DNA of 8,892 nucleotides from Steroidobacteraceae bacterium (lineage in GTDB: Bacteria > Pseudomonadota > Gammaproteobacteria > Steroidobacterales > Steroidobacteraceae). A model generated the notes under the pieces. That model was given only the letters and a program-made list of their open reading frames with translations. It did no database searches and had not been told where the DNA came from. The DNA is taken from contig JABEVI010000250.1 in assembly GCA_013044085.1 (NCBI GenBank), positions 1 through 8,892 of the forward strand. Direction: 5' to 3'. Positions within the stretch are counted from its first letter, which is position 1; each line of letters opens with the position of its first letter. Of this stretch, positions 1 to 8,382 are shown one piece after another. A program made the position numbers and the translations under genes.

Positions 1-597
1 ATCTCGTTGATCGCGCTCCGCGATCTCCAGCGAAAGGGCGGCAAGGTTAGCAGTAACCCCTTGTTCTTTCAACTGCTTATGCCGCCTTGCGGCACGCTCC
101 TCGGCGCTCGCGGTAAGAAAGATCTTCAGGTCGGCGTCTGGGAAGACGACCGTGCCCATGTCTCGCCCATCGGCAACCAGTCCGGGTGGAACCGCGAAGC
201 GACGCTGCCGATCGAGCAACGCGCGCCGCACAGCAGCATGAGCGGCAACTTTCGAGGCGTCGTTGCCCGCCTGTTCGGTTCGAATCAGCCGGGTGATGTC
301 ACGGCCGCCGAGCCGAACGGTTTCCTTCTCAGCCGCCGCGGTGCTGAAACTCGGCTCGATCGTCATCGCGACACGCGCGACGGCCGATTCGTCGGCGAGG
401 TCGATTCCGGCCTCCCGGGCGGCCAGCGCGACCAATCGATAGAGCGCACCGCTGTCGAGCAGGGACCACCCGAGGGCACGCGCCAGCGCACGACTCACGG
501 TGCCCTTGCCCGCCCCGGACGGTCCGTCGATCGCGATCACCGGCGCCCGCTGGAGCGCACGACACGCTGCGTCGCCGCAATCAGATCTCGCGGACAT
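1..597 (-). CDS. cmk: Cytidylate kinase (CMP/dCMP kinase), 3' end cut by window edge
   Basis: Transfers phosphate from ATP to CMP or dCMP in the cytosol, recycling pyrimidine nucleotides. The 199 visible residues are the N-terminal part of a protein usually about 220-235 residues long; the C-terminus lies beyond base 1. Visible motifs are the P-loop GPSGAGKGT (residues 25-33), the CMP-site segment LLDSGALYR (46-54), IRTEQAG with its conserved Arg (105-111), and DGRDMGTVVFPDA (143-155) followed by a lid-like EERAARR stretch. I chose ATG 597 because an AGGG lies just upstream; this gives a 17-nt overlap with the aroA 3' end and a short extension before the first beta strand. GTG 540, right at VIAIDGPSG, is the alternative. 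It is the last visible gene of the gyrA-serC-pheA-aroA-cmk unit, and rpsA commonly follows in relatives. Family assignment is near certain; the start is less so. Confidence 0.95.
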   Translation of the reverse strand, partial: MSARSDCGDAACRALQRAPVIAIDGPSGAGKGTVSRALARALGWSLLDSGALYRLVALAAREAGIDLADESAVARVAMTIEPSFSTAAAEKETVRLGGRDITRLIRTEQAGNDASKVAAHAAVRRALLDRQRRFAVPPGLVADGRDMGTVVFPDADLKIFLTASAEERAARRHKQLKEQGVTANLAALSLEIAERDQRD

Positions 598-1891
598 CGA
601 TCCCTATCGTCCGTGCCAGTTCCCCGAAGCCCGGGAAGGAGGTGGCGACGTTCGCCACGTCGCGAATCCGGATCGGCGCACGCGCGCGCAGGCTCGCAAC
701 CGCGAAGGACATCGCAATACGGTGGTCCCCGAAACTGTCGATCTCGCCACCGCCGAAGGGCTCCCCGCCGATGCCGAATAGGCGCATCCCGTCCGGCAGA
801 ACCTCGTGCTTGACGCCGAGCGTGGCGAAGCCCGCGGCCATGGCCGCGATCCGGTCGCTCTCCTTGACGCGCAACTCCTCGGCGCCGGTGACCCAGGTCT
901 CGCCGCGTGCGCAGGCTGCGGCCACGAACAAGACGGGGAATTCATCGATCGCGAGAGGCACCAACTCCCTCGGCACCGTCACGCCCACGAGGTCTGAGCG
1001 GTGGACGCGCAGATCCGCAACCGGCTCAGAACCACTCTGCCGCGGTCGCAGGATGTCGATCTCGGCGCCCATACGCCGTAGGATGTCGAGCAGGCCGGTG
1101 CGCGACGGATTCAAGCCGACGTTCTCGATCAGCAGTCCCTGCGCACCGGCGCCGATGAGACCGGCGACGATGAAAAAAGCCGCCGAGGAGAAGTCACCGG
1201 GCACCTGCAGCCGCTGGCCATGCAGCATCGTCGGCGGATGCAACCTCGCGCTCAATCCATCCACGTCGACGCGCACACCGAAACTGCGCAGCATGCGTTC
1301 GCTGTGATCGCGCGAAACCGCCGGCGAATTCACCTGGGTCGGTCCCTCGGCATACAACCCGGCGATCAGAATCGCCGACTTGACCTGTGCGCTCGCCACC
1401 GGCAGCTGGTAGTCGATGCCGCGCAAGGCATGCCCGCCGGTGATCTCGACCGGCGGGGTGCCGCCCCGCGTCCTGACATCGGCACCCATCTCGCGCAGAG
1501 GCTTCGCGACTCGCTCCATCGGTCGTTTCATCAGCGACTCATCGCCGACCAGAGTCGAATCGAAGGACTGAGCGCTGAGCAGGCCGGTGAACAGCCGGAT
1601 CGCGGTGCCGGCATTTCCCATGTCCAGCACCTCGGGAGCGCGGCGCAAGCCGCGCATACCGACGCCCTCGACGATCACACGTGTCGGTTCGACTCGCTCG
1701 ATCGACACACCGAGCATCTGCATTGCGCGCATGCTCGCCAGGCAATCCTCGCTCGCCAAGAAGCCCTGAACCTCGCTGCGGCCGTCGGCGATACCCGCGA
1801 ACATCAGCGCCCTGTGCGAAATCGACTTGTCGCCGGGCACCGCGATGCTGCCGCCGATTGCGCGCGACGGATGCGCCTCGAATATGCGCAT
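581..1891 (-). CDS. aroA: 3-phosphoshikimate 1-carboxyvinyltransferase (EPSP synthase)
   Basis: Sixth step of the shikimate pathway: joins shikimate-3-phosphate and phosphoenolpyruvate to form EPSP, the precursor of chorismate. The 436 residues match the usual length of 430-450 and cover both inverted alpha/beta domains. Visible motifs are PGDKSISHR (19-27; Lys22, Ser23, Arg27), GNAGTAIR (92-99), KRP (122-124), SAQVK (167-171), NPSRTG (261-266), the catalytic-type IDEFPV (Asp316), RVKESDR (341-347; Glu344), GDHRIAMSF (388-396) and TSFPGF (417-422). By overall motif wording it resembles the CP4/Bacillus-like branch more than the E. coli branch, but with Gly95 in the GNAGT loop. Start is ATG 1891, whose A is also the last base of the pheA stop (TGATG), so translation is probably coupled to pheA; no strong ribosome-binding site is seen. 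The frame stays open upstream, but that part is pheA in another frame. Confidence 0.98.
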   Translation of the reverse strand: MRIFEAHPSRAIGGSIAVPGDKSISHRALMFAGIADGRSEVQGFLASEDCLASMRAMQMLGVSIERVEPTRVIVEGVGMRGLRRAPEVLDMGNAGTAIRLFTGLLSAQSFDSTLVGDESLMKRPMERVAKPLREMGADVRTRGGTPPVEITGGHALRGIDYQLPVASAQVKSAILIAGLYAEGPTQVNSPAVSRDHSERMLRSFGVRVDVDGLSARLHPPTMLHGQRLQVPGDFSSAAFFIVAGLIGAGAQGLLIENVGLNPSRTGLLDILRRMGAEIDILRPRQSGSEPVADLRVHRSDLVGVTVPRELVPLAIDEFPVLFVAAACARGETWVTGAEELRVKESDRIAAMAAGFATLGVKHEVLPDGMRLFGIGGEPFGGGEIDSFGDHRIAMSFAVASLRARAPIRIRDVANVATSFPGFGELARTIGIDVREI

Positions 1892-3045
1892 CAGAGCACC
1901 GCCCGGGGGTAGGAACCGAGGATCTTGAACAGGGACGCCCTGGAAGCGAGCGCATCCAGCGCCGCCGCGACCGCCGGCTCGCTCATGTGTCCCTCGACAT
2001 CGATGAAGAAAACATAGTCCCACTTTTTCCGGCGCGACGGCCGCGATTCGATCCGAGTCATGTTGACGCGATGCTCCGCGAGCGGTTCGAGGAGGCGGAA
2101 CAGCGTGCCCGCGCCAGCCGTGTCGGTCGCCGACAGCAGCAAGGTCGTCTTGTCGGCGCCGCTCGCGTTGAACAGCTTGGGGCCGACCACCAGGAATCGG
2201 GTCGTGTTGTCCGGACGATCCTCGATCTGCGTCGCGAGCAGATCCAGTCCATAGATCTCGGCGGCCGACCGACCGGCGATCGCCGCCGTGCCGCGCTCAT
2301 CGCGCGCCCGCCGCGCGCCTTCGGCATTGCTTGAGACGGCGATTCGCTCAGCTTCGGCGAGGTGCTCGTCGAGCCAGCCCCGGCACTGGGCGAGAGATTG
2401 AGGGTGCGCGCAGACACGCTTGACTGCGTCGATCCGCTTCATTTTTCCCATCAAATTGTGGTGGATGCGCAGTTCGACCTCCCCGCAGATCTTCAGCGGC
2501 GAATTCACGAACAGGTCGAGCGTGTGGTTCACCGTGCCCTCGCTCGAGTTCTCGACCGGCACGACCCCGAAATCCGCATCGCCCCGCTCGACCTCGCGGA
2601 ACACCTCGTCGATCCCGGGCAGCGGCAGCGCACGCACGGAGGAACCGAACTGCTTGTAGACGGCCGCTTCGCTGAAAGTACCCTCCGGACCGAGGAAGGC
2701 CACCTTCAAAGGCTCCTGCTGCGCGAGGCACGCGGACATGATCTCGCGAAACAGGCGTGCCAGTTCCTCATTGCGCAAGGGCCCGCGATTGCGGTCGATC
2801 ACCTTGCGAAGAACCTGCGCCTCCCGTTCCGGGCGGTAAAAATCCACCGCCTTGCCGGTGGCGCTCTTGGATATGCCCACCTGCTGGGCGAATCGCGCAC
2901 GCTCGCTCAGCAGCGCCTGGATACGCGCATCGATCCGATCGATGCTGGATCGTATCGCGGCGAGGTCCGTGTTCTGCGGTTTGACGCCCGGACGTGCCTG
3001 CGCGGATGTCTTGCCCGGGTCTTGATTCTTCTTGCGGCTTGCCAT
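1891..3045 (-). CDS. pheA: Bifunctional chorismate mutase / prephenate dehydratase (P-protein)
   Basis: Converts chorismate to prephenate and then phenylpyruvate, the committed route to phenylalanine. The 384 residues hold three domains. An AroQ-type chorismate mutase spans about 28-110, with Arg32, Arg49, Lys60, Glu73 and Gln109 where the E. coli catalytic residues fall. Prephenate dehydratase spans about 113-290, with FLGPEGTFSEAA, VVPVENSSEGTV and the catalytic TTRF (281-284). A C-terminal ACT regulatory domain spans about 298-380, with ESRP (333-336). A hydrophilic, Lys-rich tail of about 27 residues precedes the mutase. In the ACT domain the Phe-binding GALV motif of E. coli reads GTLF (313-316), so inhibition by phenylalanine is likely but not certain. 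I chose ATG 3045, 13 nt after the serC stop; upstream codons in this frame lie inside serC. No strong ribosome-binding site is visible. The stop overlaps the aroA start. Confidence 0.98.
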   Translation of the reverse strand: MASRKKNQDPGKTSAQARPGVKPQNTDLAAIRSSIDRIDARIQALLSERARFAQQVGISKSATGKAVDFYRPEREAQVLRKVIDRNRGPLRNEELARLFREIMSACLAQQEPLKVAFLGPEGTFSEAAVYKQFGSSVRALPLPGIDEVFREVERGDADFGVVPVENSSEGTVNHTLDLFVNSPLKICGEVELRIHHNLMGKMKRIDAVKRVCAHPQSLAQCRGWLDEHLAEAERIAVSSNAEGARRARDERGTAAIAGRSAAEIYGLDLLATQIEDRPDNTTRFLVVGPKLFNASGADKTTLLLSATDTAGAGTLFRLLEPLAEHRVNMTRIESRPSRRKKWDYVFFIDVEGHMSEPAVAAALDALASRASLFKILGSYPRAVL

Positions 3046-3058
3046 TCTGTTCAACCGT

Positions 3059-4135
3059 TCAGGCGTGCGCGCGCTCGAACTCGCGCATGAATTCGACCAG
3101 CGCCGTGATTCCCTCGGCCGGCATGGCGTTGTAGATGCTCGCCCGCAAACCACCGGCGATGCGGTGTCCCTTGAGGTTCTTCAAGCCGGCATCCTCCGCC
3201 CGGCGCAGAAACTCTTCGTTCAACTCCGGTCGTGCGAGGTGGAAGGTCACGTTCATCCGGGAGCGCGCCTCGGTGGCGACCTCGTTGCGGTAGAACCCCG
3301 AGGAGTCGATCGCCGCATACAGACGCGCAGCCTTCCCGCGGTTGTGCTCGGCGATGCCGGCGAGTCCACCCCGAGCCTTGAGCCATTTGAAGACGAGGCC
3401 GGCCATGTACCAGGCGAAGGTCGGCGGCGTGTTGAGCATCGAGTCCTCCGCGGCGACCGCCGCGTAGTCGAACACCCTCGGCGTGTCGGCGCGCGCGCTC
3501 CCGATGAGGTCTTCGCGCACCAGCACGATGCAAAGCCCCGCCGGTCCGATGTTCTTCTGCGCACCGGCATAGATCAAACCGAACCGCGCCACGTCGATCG
3601 GTCGAGACAGGATGTTCGACGACATGTCCGCGACCAGCGGCGCATCACCCGCGTCGGGAACGTAGGAAAATTCGACTCCGCCGATGGTCTCGTTCGGCGT
3701 GTAGTGAACGTACGCGGCGCGTCCGCTGAAGGATAGCTGTGCCTGAGTGGGGACCGCGGTGTACGCCGGTCCGCAGTCGGCGGCGACGTGCACACGGCAG
3801 TAGCGGGCCGCCTCGTGGATCGCCTTGCCCGACCAATGGCCGGTGTTTATATAATCGACCGTCGCATCCGGCGCGCTCAGATTCATCGGCACCAGCGCGA
3901 ACTGCGCGCTCGCGCCGCCCTGCATGAACAACACCTTGTAGCCCGCAGGCACCGCCAGCAACTCGCGAAGATCGGCCTCGGCCTCGGCGGCGGCACGCAT
4001 GAACGCCTTGCCGCGATGGCTGATCTCCATCACCGACATGCCGCCGTGGTTCCAGTCGAGCAGTTCATCGCGCGCTTGCTCGAGAACTTCCGTAGGCAGC
4101 GCAGCCGGACCGGCCGCGAAATTAAAGACCCGCAT
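3059..4135 (-). CDS. serC: Phosphoserine aminotransferase
   Basis: A PLP-dependent class V aminotransferase that converts 3-phosphohydroxypyruvate plus glutamate to phosphoserine. In ubiquinone-type proteobacteria the enzyme usually also acts on the erythronate-4-phosphate branch of pyridoxal phosphate synthesis. The 358 residues match the usual 360. Visible features are the N-terminal FNFAAGPAALP, the substrate-binding HRGK (40-43), MQGGASAQF (71-79), NTGHWSGKA (97-105), the PLP-contact Asp170 in VADMSSN, the Schiff-base Lys194 in AGAQKNIGPAG, NTPPTF (235-240), and HRIAGGLRASIYNAM (324-338). Start ATG 4135 has GGAGG 9 nt upstream. A GTG three codons earlier (4144) would sit inside that site, so I rejected it. 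It lies 15 nt after the gyrA stop and 13 nt before pheA, in the middle of the operon. Confidence 0.98.
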   Translation of the reverse strand: MRVFNFAAGPAALPTEVLEQARDELLDWNHGGMSVMEISHRGKAFMRAAAEAEADLRELLAVPAGYKVLFMQGGASAQFALVPMNLSAPDATVDYINTGHWSGKAIHEAARYCRVHVAADCGPAYTAVPTQAQLSFSGRAAYVHYTPNETIGGVEFSYVPDAGDAPLVADMSSNILSRPIDVARFGLIYAGAQKNIGPAGLCIVLVREDLIGSARADTPRVFDYAAVAAEDSMLNTPPTFAWYMAGLVFKWLKARGGLAGIAEHNRGKAARLYAAIDSSGFYRNEVATEARSRMNVTFHLARPELNEEFLRRAEDAGLKNLKGHRIAGGLRASIYNAMPAEGITALVEFMREFERAHA

Positions 4136-4143
4136 CGCGCCCA

Positions 4144-4149
4144 CCCTCC
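4144..4149 (-). promoter_or_regulatory. Shine-Dalgarno site of serC
   Basis: The minus strand reads GGAGGG here, in the 15-nt gap between the gyrA stop (4151-4153) and serC ATG 4135, with 8 nt between the site and the ATG. It decides the serC start in favour of ATG 4135 over the in-frame GTG at 4144. It is the strongest ribosome-binding site in the minus-strand operon, which suggests serC is translated independently of gyrA. Confidence 0.8.
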
Positions 4150-4150
4150 G

Positions 4151-6748
<2,598 letters not shown>

Positions 6749-6829
6749 TTGCTCGAGTCCGGGGTTCCTGGGTGGGCCTTACGATGGGACGCGCTTTGGC
6801 GGGTATGAGCGCTTCTTTGGCATCCGGCC

Positions 6830-6858
6830 AGTTTAGCACAATATGTCGGTTTTCTTAA
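6830..6858 (-). promoter_or_regulatory. Candidate sigma70 promoter for gyrA operon
   Basis: On the minus strand, TTAAGA (6858-6853) matches the -35 consensus at 4 of 6 positions. A spacer of exactly 17 nt follows, then TAAACT (6835-6830), 4 of 6 for the -10, preceded by TGC as in an extended -10 element. Transcription would start near 6823, giving a leader of about 75 nt before gyrA ATG 6748. It is the best promoter-like arrangement I found on this strand in the intergenic region, judged by eye only. Confidence 0.5.
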
Positions 6859-6875
6859 GCTCATCGCACGCTCGA

Positions 6876-6890
6876 GCCGATATAATCGGC
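6876..6890. repeat. Inverted repeat GCCGAT-ATA-ATCGGC over a -10 element
   Basis: A perfect 6-bp inverted repeat with a 3-bp centre; the plus-strand TATAAT (6881-6886) lies inside it. Such symmetry over a -10 box fits a dimeric repressor operator, but a 6-bp arm can arise by chance and no known operator consensus is recognised. Confidence 0.45.
6881..6886 (+). promoter_or_regulatory. Candidate -10 element for ubiG transcription
   Basis: A perfect TATAAT on the plus strand, 90 nt before ubiG ATG 6976. The -35 region is poor: the hexamer at a 17-nt spacing is AGCTCA, and TTAAGC (6855-6860) would need a 20-nt spacer. The promoter may therefore need an activator, or the hexamer may be incidental. 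A second, weaker option is TTGGCA (6817-6822) with TATGTC (6842-6847) at a 19-nt spacing, which would overlap the gyrA promoter. Confidence 0.4.
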
Positions 6891-6915
6891 GCATGCACGC
6901 CGACCCCGCCCGTGC

Positions 6916-6944
6916 CGGTGCCCGGGCACGCGCGCGGTGCCCGG
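6916..6944 (+). repeat. 10-bp direct repeat and GC hairpin in ubiG leader
   Basis: CGGTGCCCGG occurs twice in the same orientation, at 6916-6925 and 6935-6944. Between and overlapping the copies is CCGGGCAC (6922-6929), which can pair with GTGCCCGG (6937-6944) as an 8-bp stem with a 7-nt GCGCGCG loop. The same segment also belongs to a perfect 12-bp palindrome, GTGCCCGGGCAC (6918-6929). The structures are mutually exclusive. The hairpin ends 16 nt before the ubiG Shine-Dalgarno and is not followed by a clean T run, so it is not a standard terminator. A role in ubiG expression is inference. Confidence 0.6.
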
Positions 6945-6960
6945 CGATTTCGTTCTTCAC

Positions 6961-6966
6961 AGGAGA
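6961..6966 (+). promoter_or_regulatory. Shine-Dalgarno site of ubiG
   Basis: AGGAGA, 9 nt before ATG 6976. It decides the start in favour of this ATG over an in-frame GTG at 6937, which lies within the leader hairpin and has no ribosome-binding site. Confidence 0.8.
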
Positions 6967-6975
6967 TTGAATCCG

Positions 6976-7689
6976 ATGTCAGGTTCGGGCGAAAACGCGG
7001 ATCCCGCGGAGTTGAGCAAGTTCGACCGGCTCGCGGGCAGTTGGTGGGATCAGAACGGCCCCTCGAAGCCGCTGCACGAGTTGAACCCCGTGCGCATGGA
7101 ATTCCTGCGCCGCGCCACCGGCCTTTCCGGCAAGGCCGTCGCCGACGTCGGTTGCGGCGGCGGCATCCTCTGCGAATCGATGGCCCGGGCCGGCGCGGAT
7201 GTTCTCGGCATCGACCTCGCGCCGGCCGTACTGGAGGTCGCCGTGAGGCATGCGGCCGAGTCCGGCATAAAGATCGCCTATCTGTCGATTTCGGCCGAGG
7301 CGCTGGCGGCGCAACGACCGCAGTCTTTCGACGTGGTGACCTGCATGGAGATGCTCGAGCACGTGCCGGACCCGGCAGCCTGCCTCGCGGCCCTCGCCGA
7401 CCTGGTTCGCCCCGGCGGTCATCTGATCGTGTCGACACTGAACCGTAACTGGCGCGCATTTCTGGTCGCAATCGTCGGCGCCGAGTACGTCGCGCGCATG
7501 CTGCCACGCGGCACCCATGAATACGCAAAGTTCATCCGGCCTTCGGAACTCGCACGGTGGGGCCGCGCGACGGGCCTCGTACTGCGCGAACTCGCCGGCA
7601 TCGGTTACGATCCTCTCTCGCGCTCATTCGGCCTGTCGGCGCGGACCACCGTTAATTATCTGGCGCACTTCCGCCGTGCCGATACCTGA
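6976..7689 (+). CDS. ubiG: Ubiquinone O-methyltransferase UbiG
   Basis: SAM-dependent methyltransferase that performs both O-methylations of ubiquinone synthesis (on the polyprenyl-catechol and demethylubiquinol intermediates) at the inner face of the membrane. The 237 residues match the family (about 230-245). Visible features are the N-terminal FDRLAGSWWDQNG-PSKPLHELNP region, SAM motif I DVGCGGGILCESMAR (57-71), acidic Asp80 at the end of strand 2, TCMEMLEHVPDP (122-133) with the metal-ligand residues Glu125, Glu128 and His129, and STLNRN (153-158). The stretch about 162-189 (FLVAIVGAEYVARMLPRGTH and following) matches the membrane-binding insert of E. coli UbiG. Start ATG 6976 is set by AGGAGA upstream. 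It diverges from gyrA, and its stop lies inside the next gene (14-nt overlap), so the two are probably co-translated. Confidence 0.97.
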   Translation: MSGSGENADPAELSKFDRLAGSWWDQNGPSKPLHELNPVRMEFLRRATGLSGKAVADVGCGGGILCESMARAGADVLGIDLAPAVLEVAVRHAAESGIKIAYLSISAEALAAQRPQSFDVVTCMEMLEHVPDPAACLAALADLVRPGGHLIVSTLNRNWRAFLVAIVGAEYVARMLPRGTHEYAKFIRPSELARWGRATGLVLRELAGIGYDPLSRSFGLSARTTVNYLAHFRRADT

Positions 7690-8368
7690 GCGTTTGCGAA
7701 CGCTTGATCTGCGGGCGGTGTTGTTCGATCTGGACGGCACGCTGCTCGACACCGCGCCGGATATGCACCGCGCGCTCAATACCCTGCTGCGCGAACGGAG
7801 CCAGCCGGAACAGCCCTTCGCGGCGGTGCGGCCGCGCGTGAGTCACGGTGCCACCGGTGTGCTTCGGGTCGCGTTCGCACACACCGAGGACTCCGAGTTT
7901 CGCGCCTTGCAAAGACGCTTTCTCGAGATCTACGGCACCGACATCTGCCTCGAGACCCGCCTTTTCCCGGGCATGGAGCGCGTGCTCGAGGTGCTCGCAA
8001 CGCGAGGCCTCGCGGCCGGCATCGTCACCAACAAGGCCACATGGCTCACCGAGCCGTTGATCGAGCGACTCGGGCTTCGCGAACGCTTCGCATGCGTCGT
8101 CTGTGGCGATACGCTCGCCGAACGCAAGCCGCATCCGCTGCCGCTGCTGCACGCGGCCCGGCTCGCCGGCGTCAGCCCCGCGCAGTGCATCTACGTCGGC
8201 GACGCCGAGCGCGACGTGCAGGCGGCTCACGCCGCCGGCATGCCCGCCTTGGTTGCGAAATACGGCTATTTCGACGCCGAGGAGGATATCGTGGCCTGGG
8301 GCGGGGACGGCGAGATCGACTCGCCGGCGGATCTGGCCGACTGGCTGATGCCGCTCCTGCGTTCGTAA
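7676..8368 (+). CDS. mupP/gph: HAD-IA phosphatase, MupP / phosphoglycolate phosphatase (Gph) type
   Basis: A haloacid-dehalogenase phosphatase of 230 residues. All four HAD motifs are present: FDLDGTLLDT with nucleophile Asp18 and acid/base Asp20, Thr118 in IVTNK, Lys151 in ERKPHP, and YVGDAERD with Asp176 and Asp180. A helical C1 cap lies between motifs I and II. Automated annotation would call it phosphoglycolate phosphatase. The cap segment VSHGATGVLRVAF, the short cap and the C-terminal YGYFDAEEDIVAWG look more like MupP, the N-acetylmuramate-6-phosphate phosphatase of Pseudomonas cell-wall recycling, whose gene also follows ubiG (recalled, not searched). Start GTG 7676 overlaps ubiG by 14 nt with no clear ribosome-binding site, so coupling is likely; TTG 7694 is an alternative. 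The longer open frame from 7517 is ubiG read out of frame. Substrate uncertain. Confidence 0.9.
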   Translation: MPIPERLRTLDLRAVLFDLDGTLLDTAPDMHRALNTLLRERSQPEQPFAAVRPRVSHGATGVLRVAFAHTEDSEFRALQRRFLEIYGTDICLETRLFPGMERVLEVLATRGLAAGIVTNKATWLTEPLIERLGLRERFACVVCGDTLAERKPHPLPLLHAARLAGVSPAQCIYVGDAERDVQAAHAAGMPALVAKYGYFDAEEDIVAWGGDGEIDSPADLADWLMPLLRS

Positions 8369-8382
8369 GAGCGGCGCTCGAA

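Noticed and set aside
7..813. 268-codon plus-strand frame at the left edge
   Set aside because: Antisense to cmk and the aroA 3' end; Arg/Pro-rich with no domain.
1220..1912. 230-codon plus-strand frame antisense to aroA
   Set aside because: Opposite intact aroA motifs; composition is that of a reverse-strand shadow.
1892..2023. 44-codon N-terminal extension of aroA
   Set aside because: The extension is pheA read in another frame; EPSP synthase begins at ATG 1891 with the normal spacing to PGDKSISHR.
2362..3090. 242-codon plus-strand frame antisense to pheA
   Set aside because: Lies opposite verified pheA domains; no family features and no ribosome-binding site of note.
3848..3855. TATATAAT-like stretch on the plus strand within serC
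   Set aside because: It encodes the conserved serC segment DYINTG on the minus strand; no gene starts nearby on the plus strand.
6922..6960. Leader hairpin as an intrinsic terminator or attenuator
   Set aside because: The stem is followed by CGATTTCGTTCTTC, not a continuous T tract, so I list it only as a structured leader.
6937..6975. GTG start giving ubiG 13 extra residues
   Set aside because: It sits in the leader hairpin with no ribosome-binding site, while ATG 6976 has AGGAGA at 9 nt.
8369..8379. GAGCG-G-CGCTC palindrome between the phosphatase and the next gene as a terminator
   Set aside because: The arms are too short, the loop is a single base, and no T run follows; the next ATG is 4 nt away.
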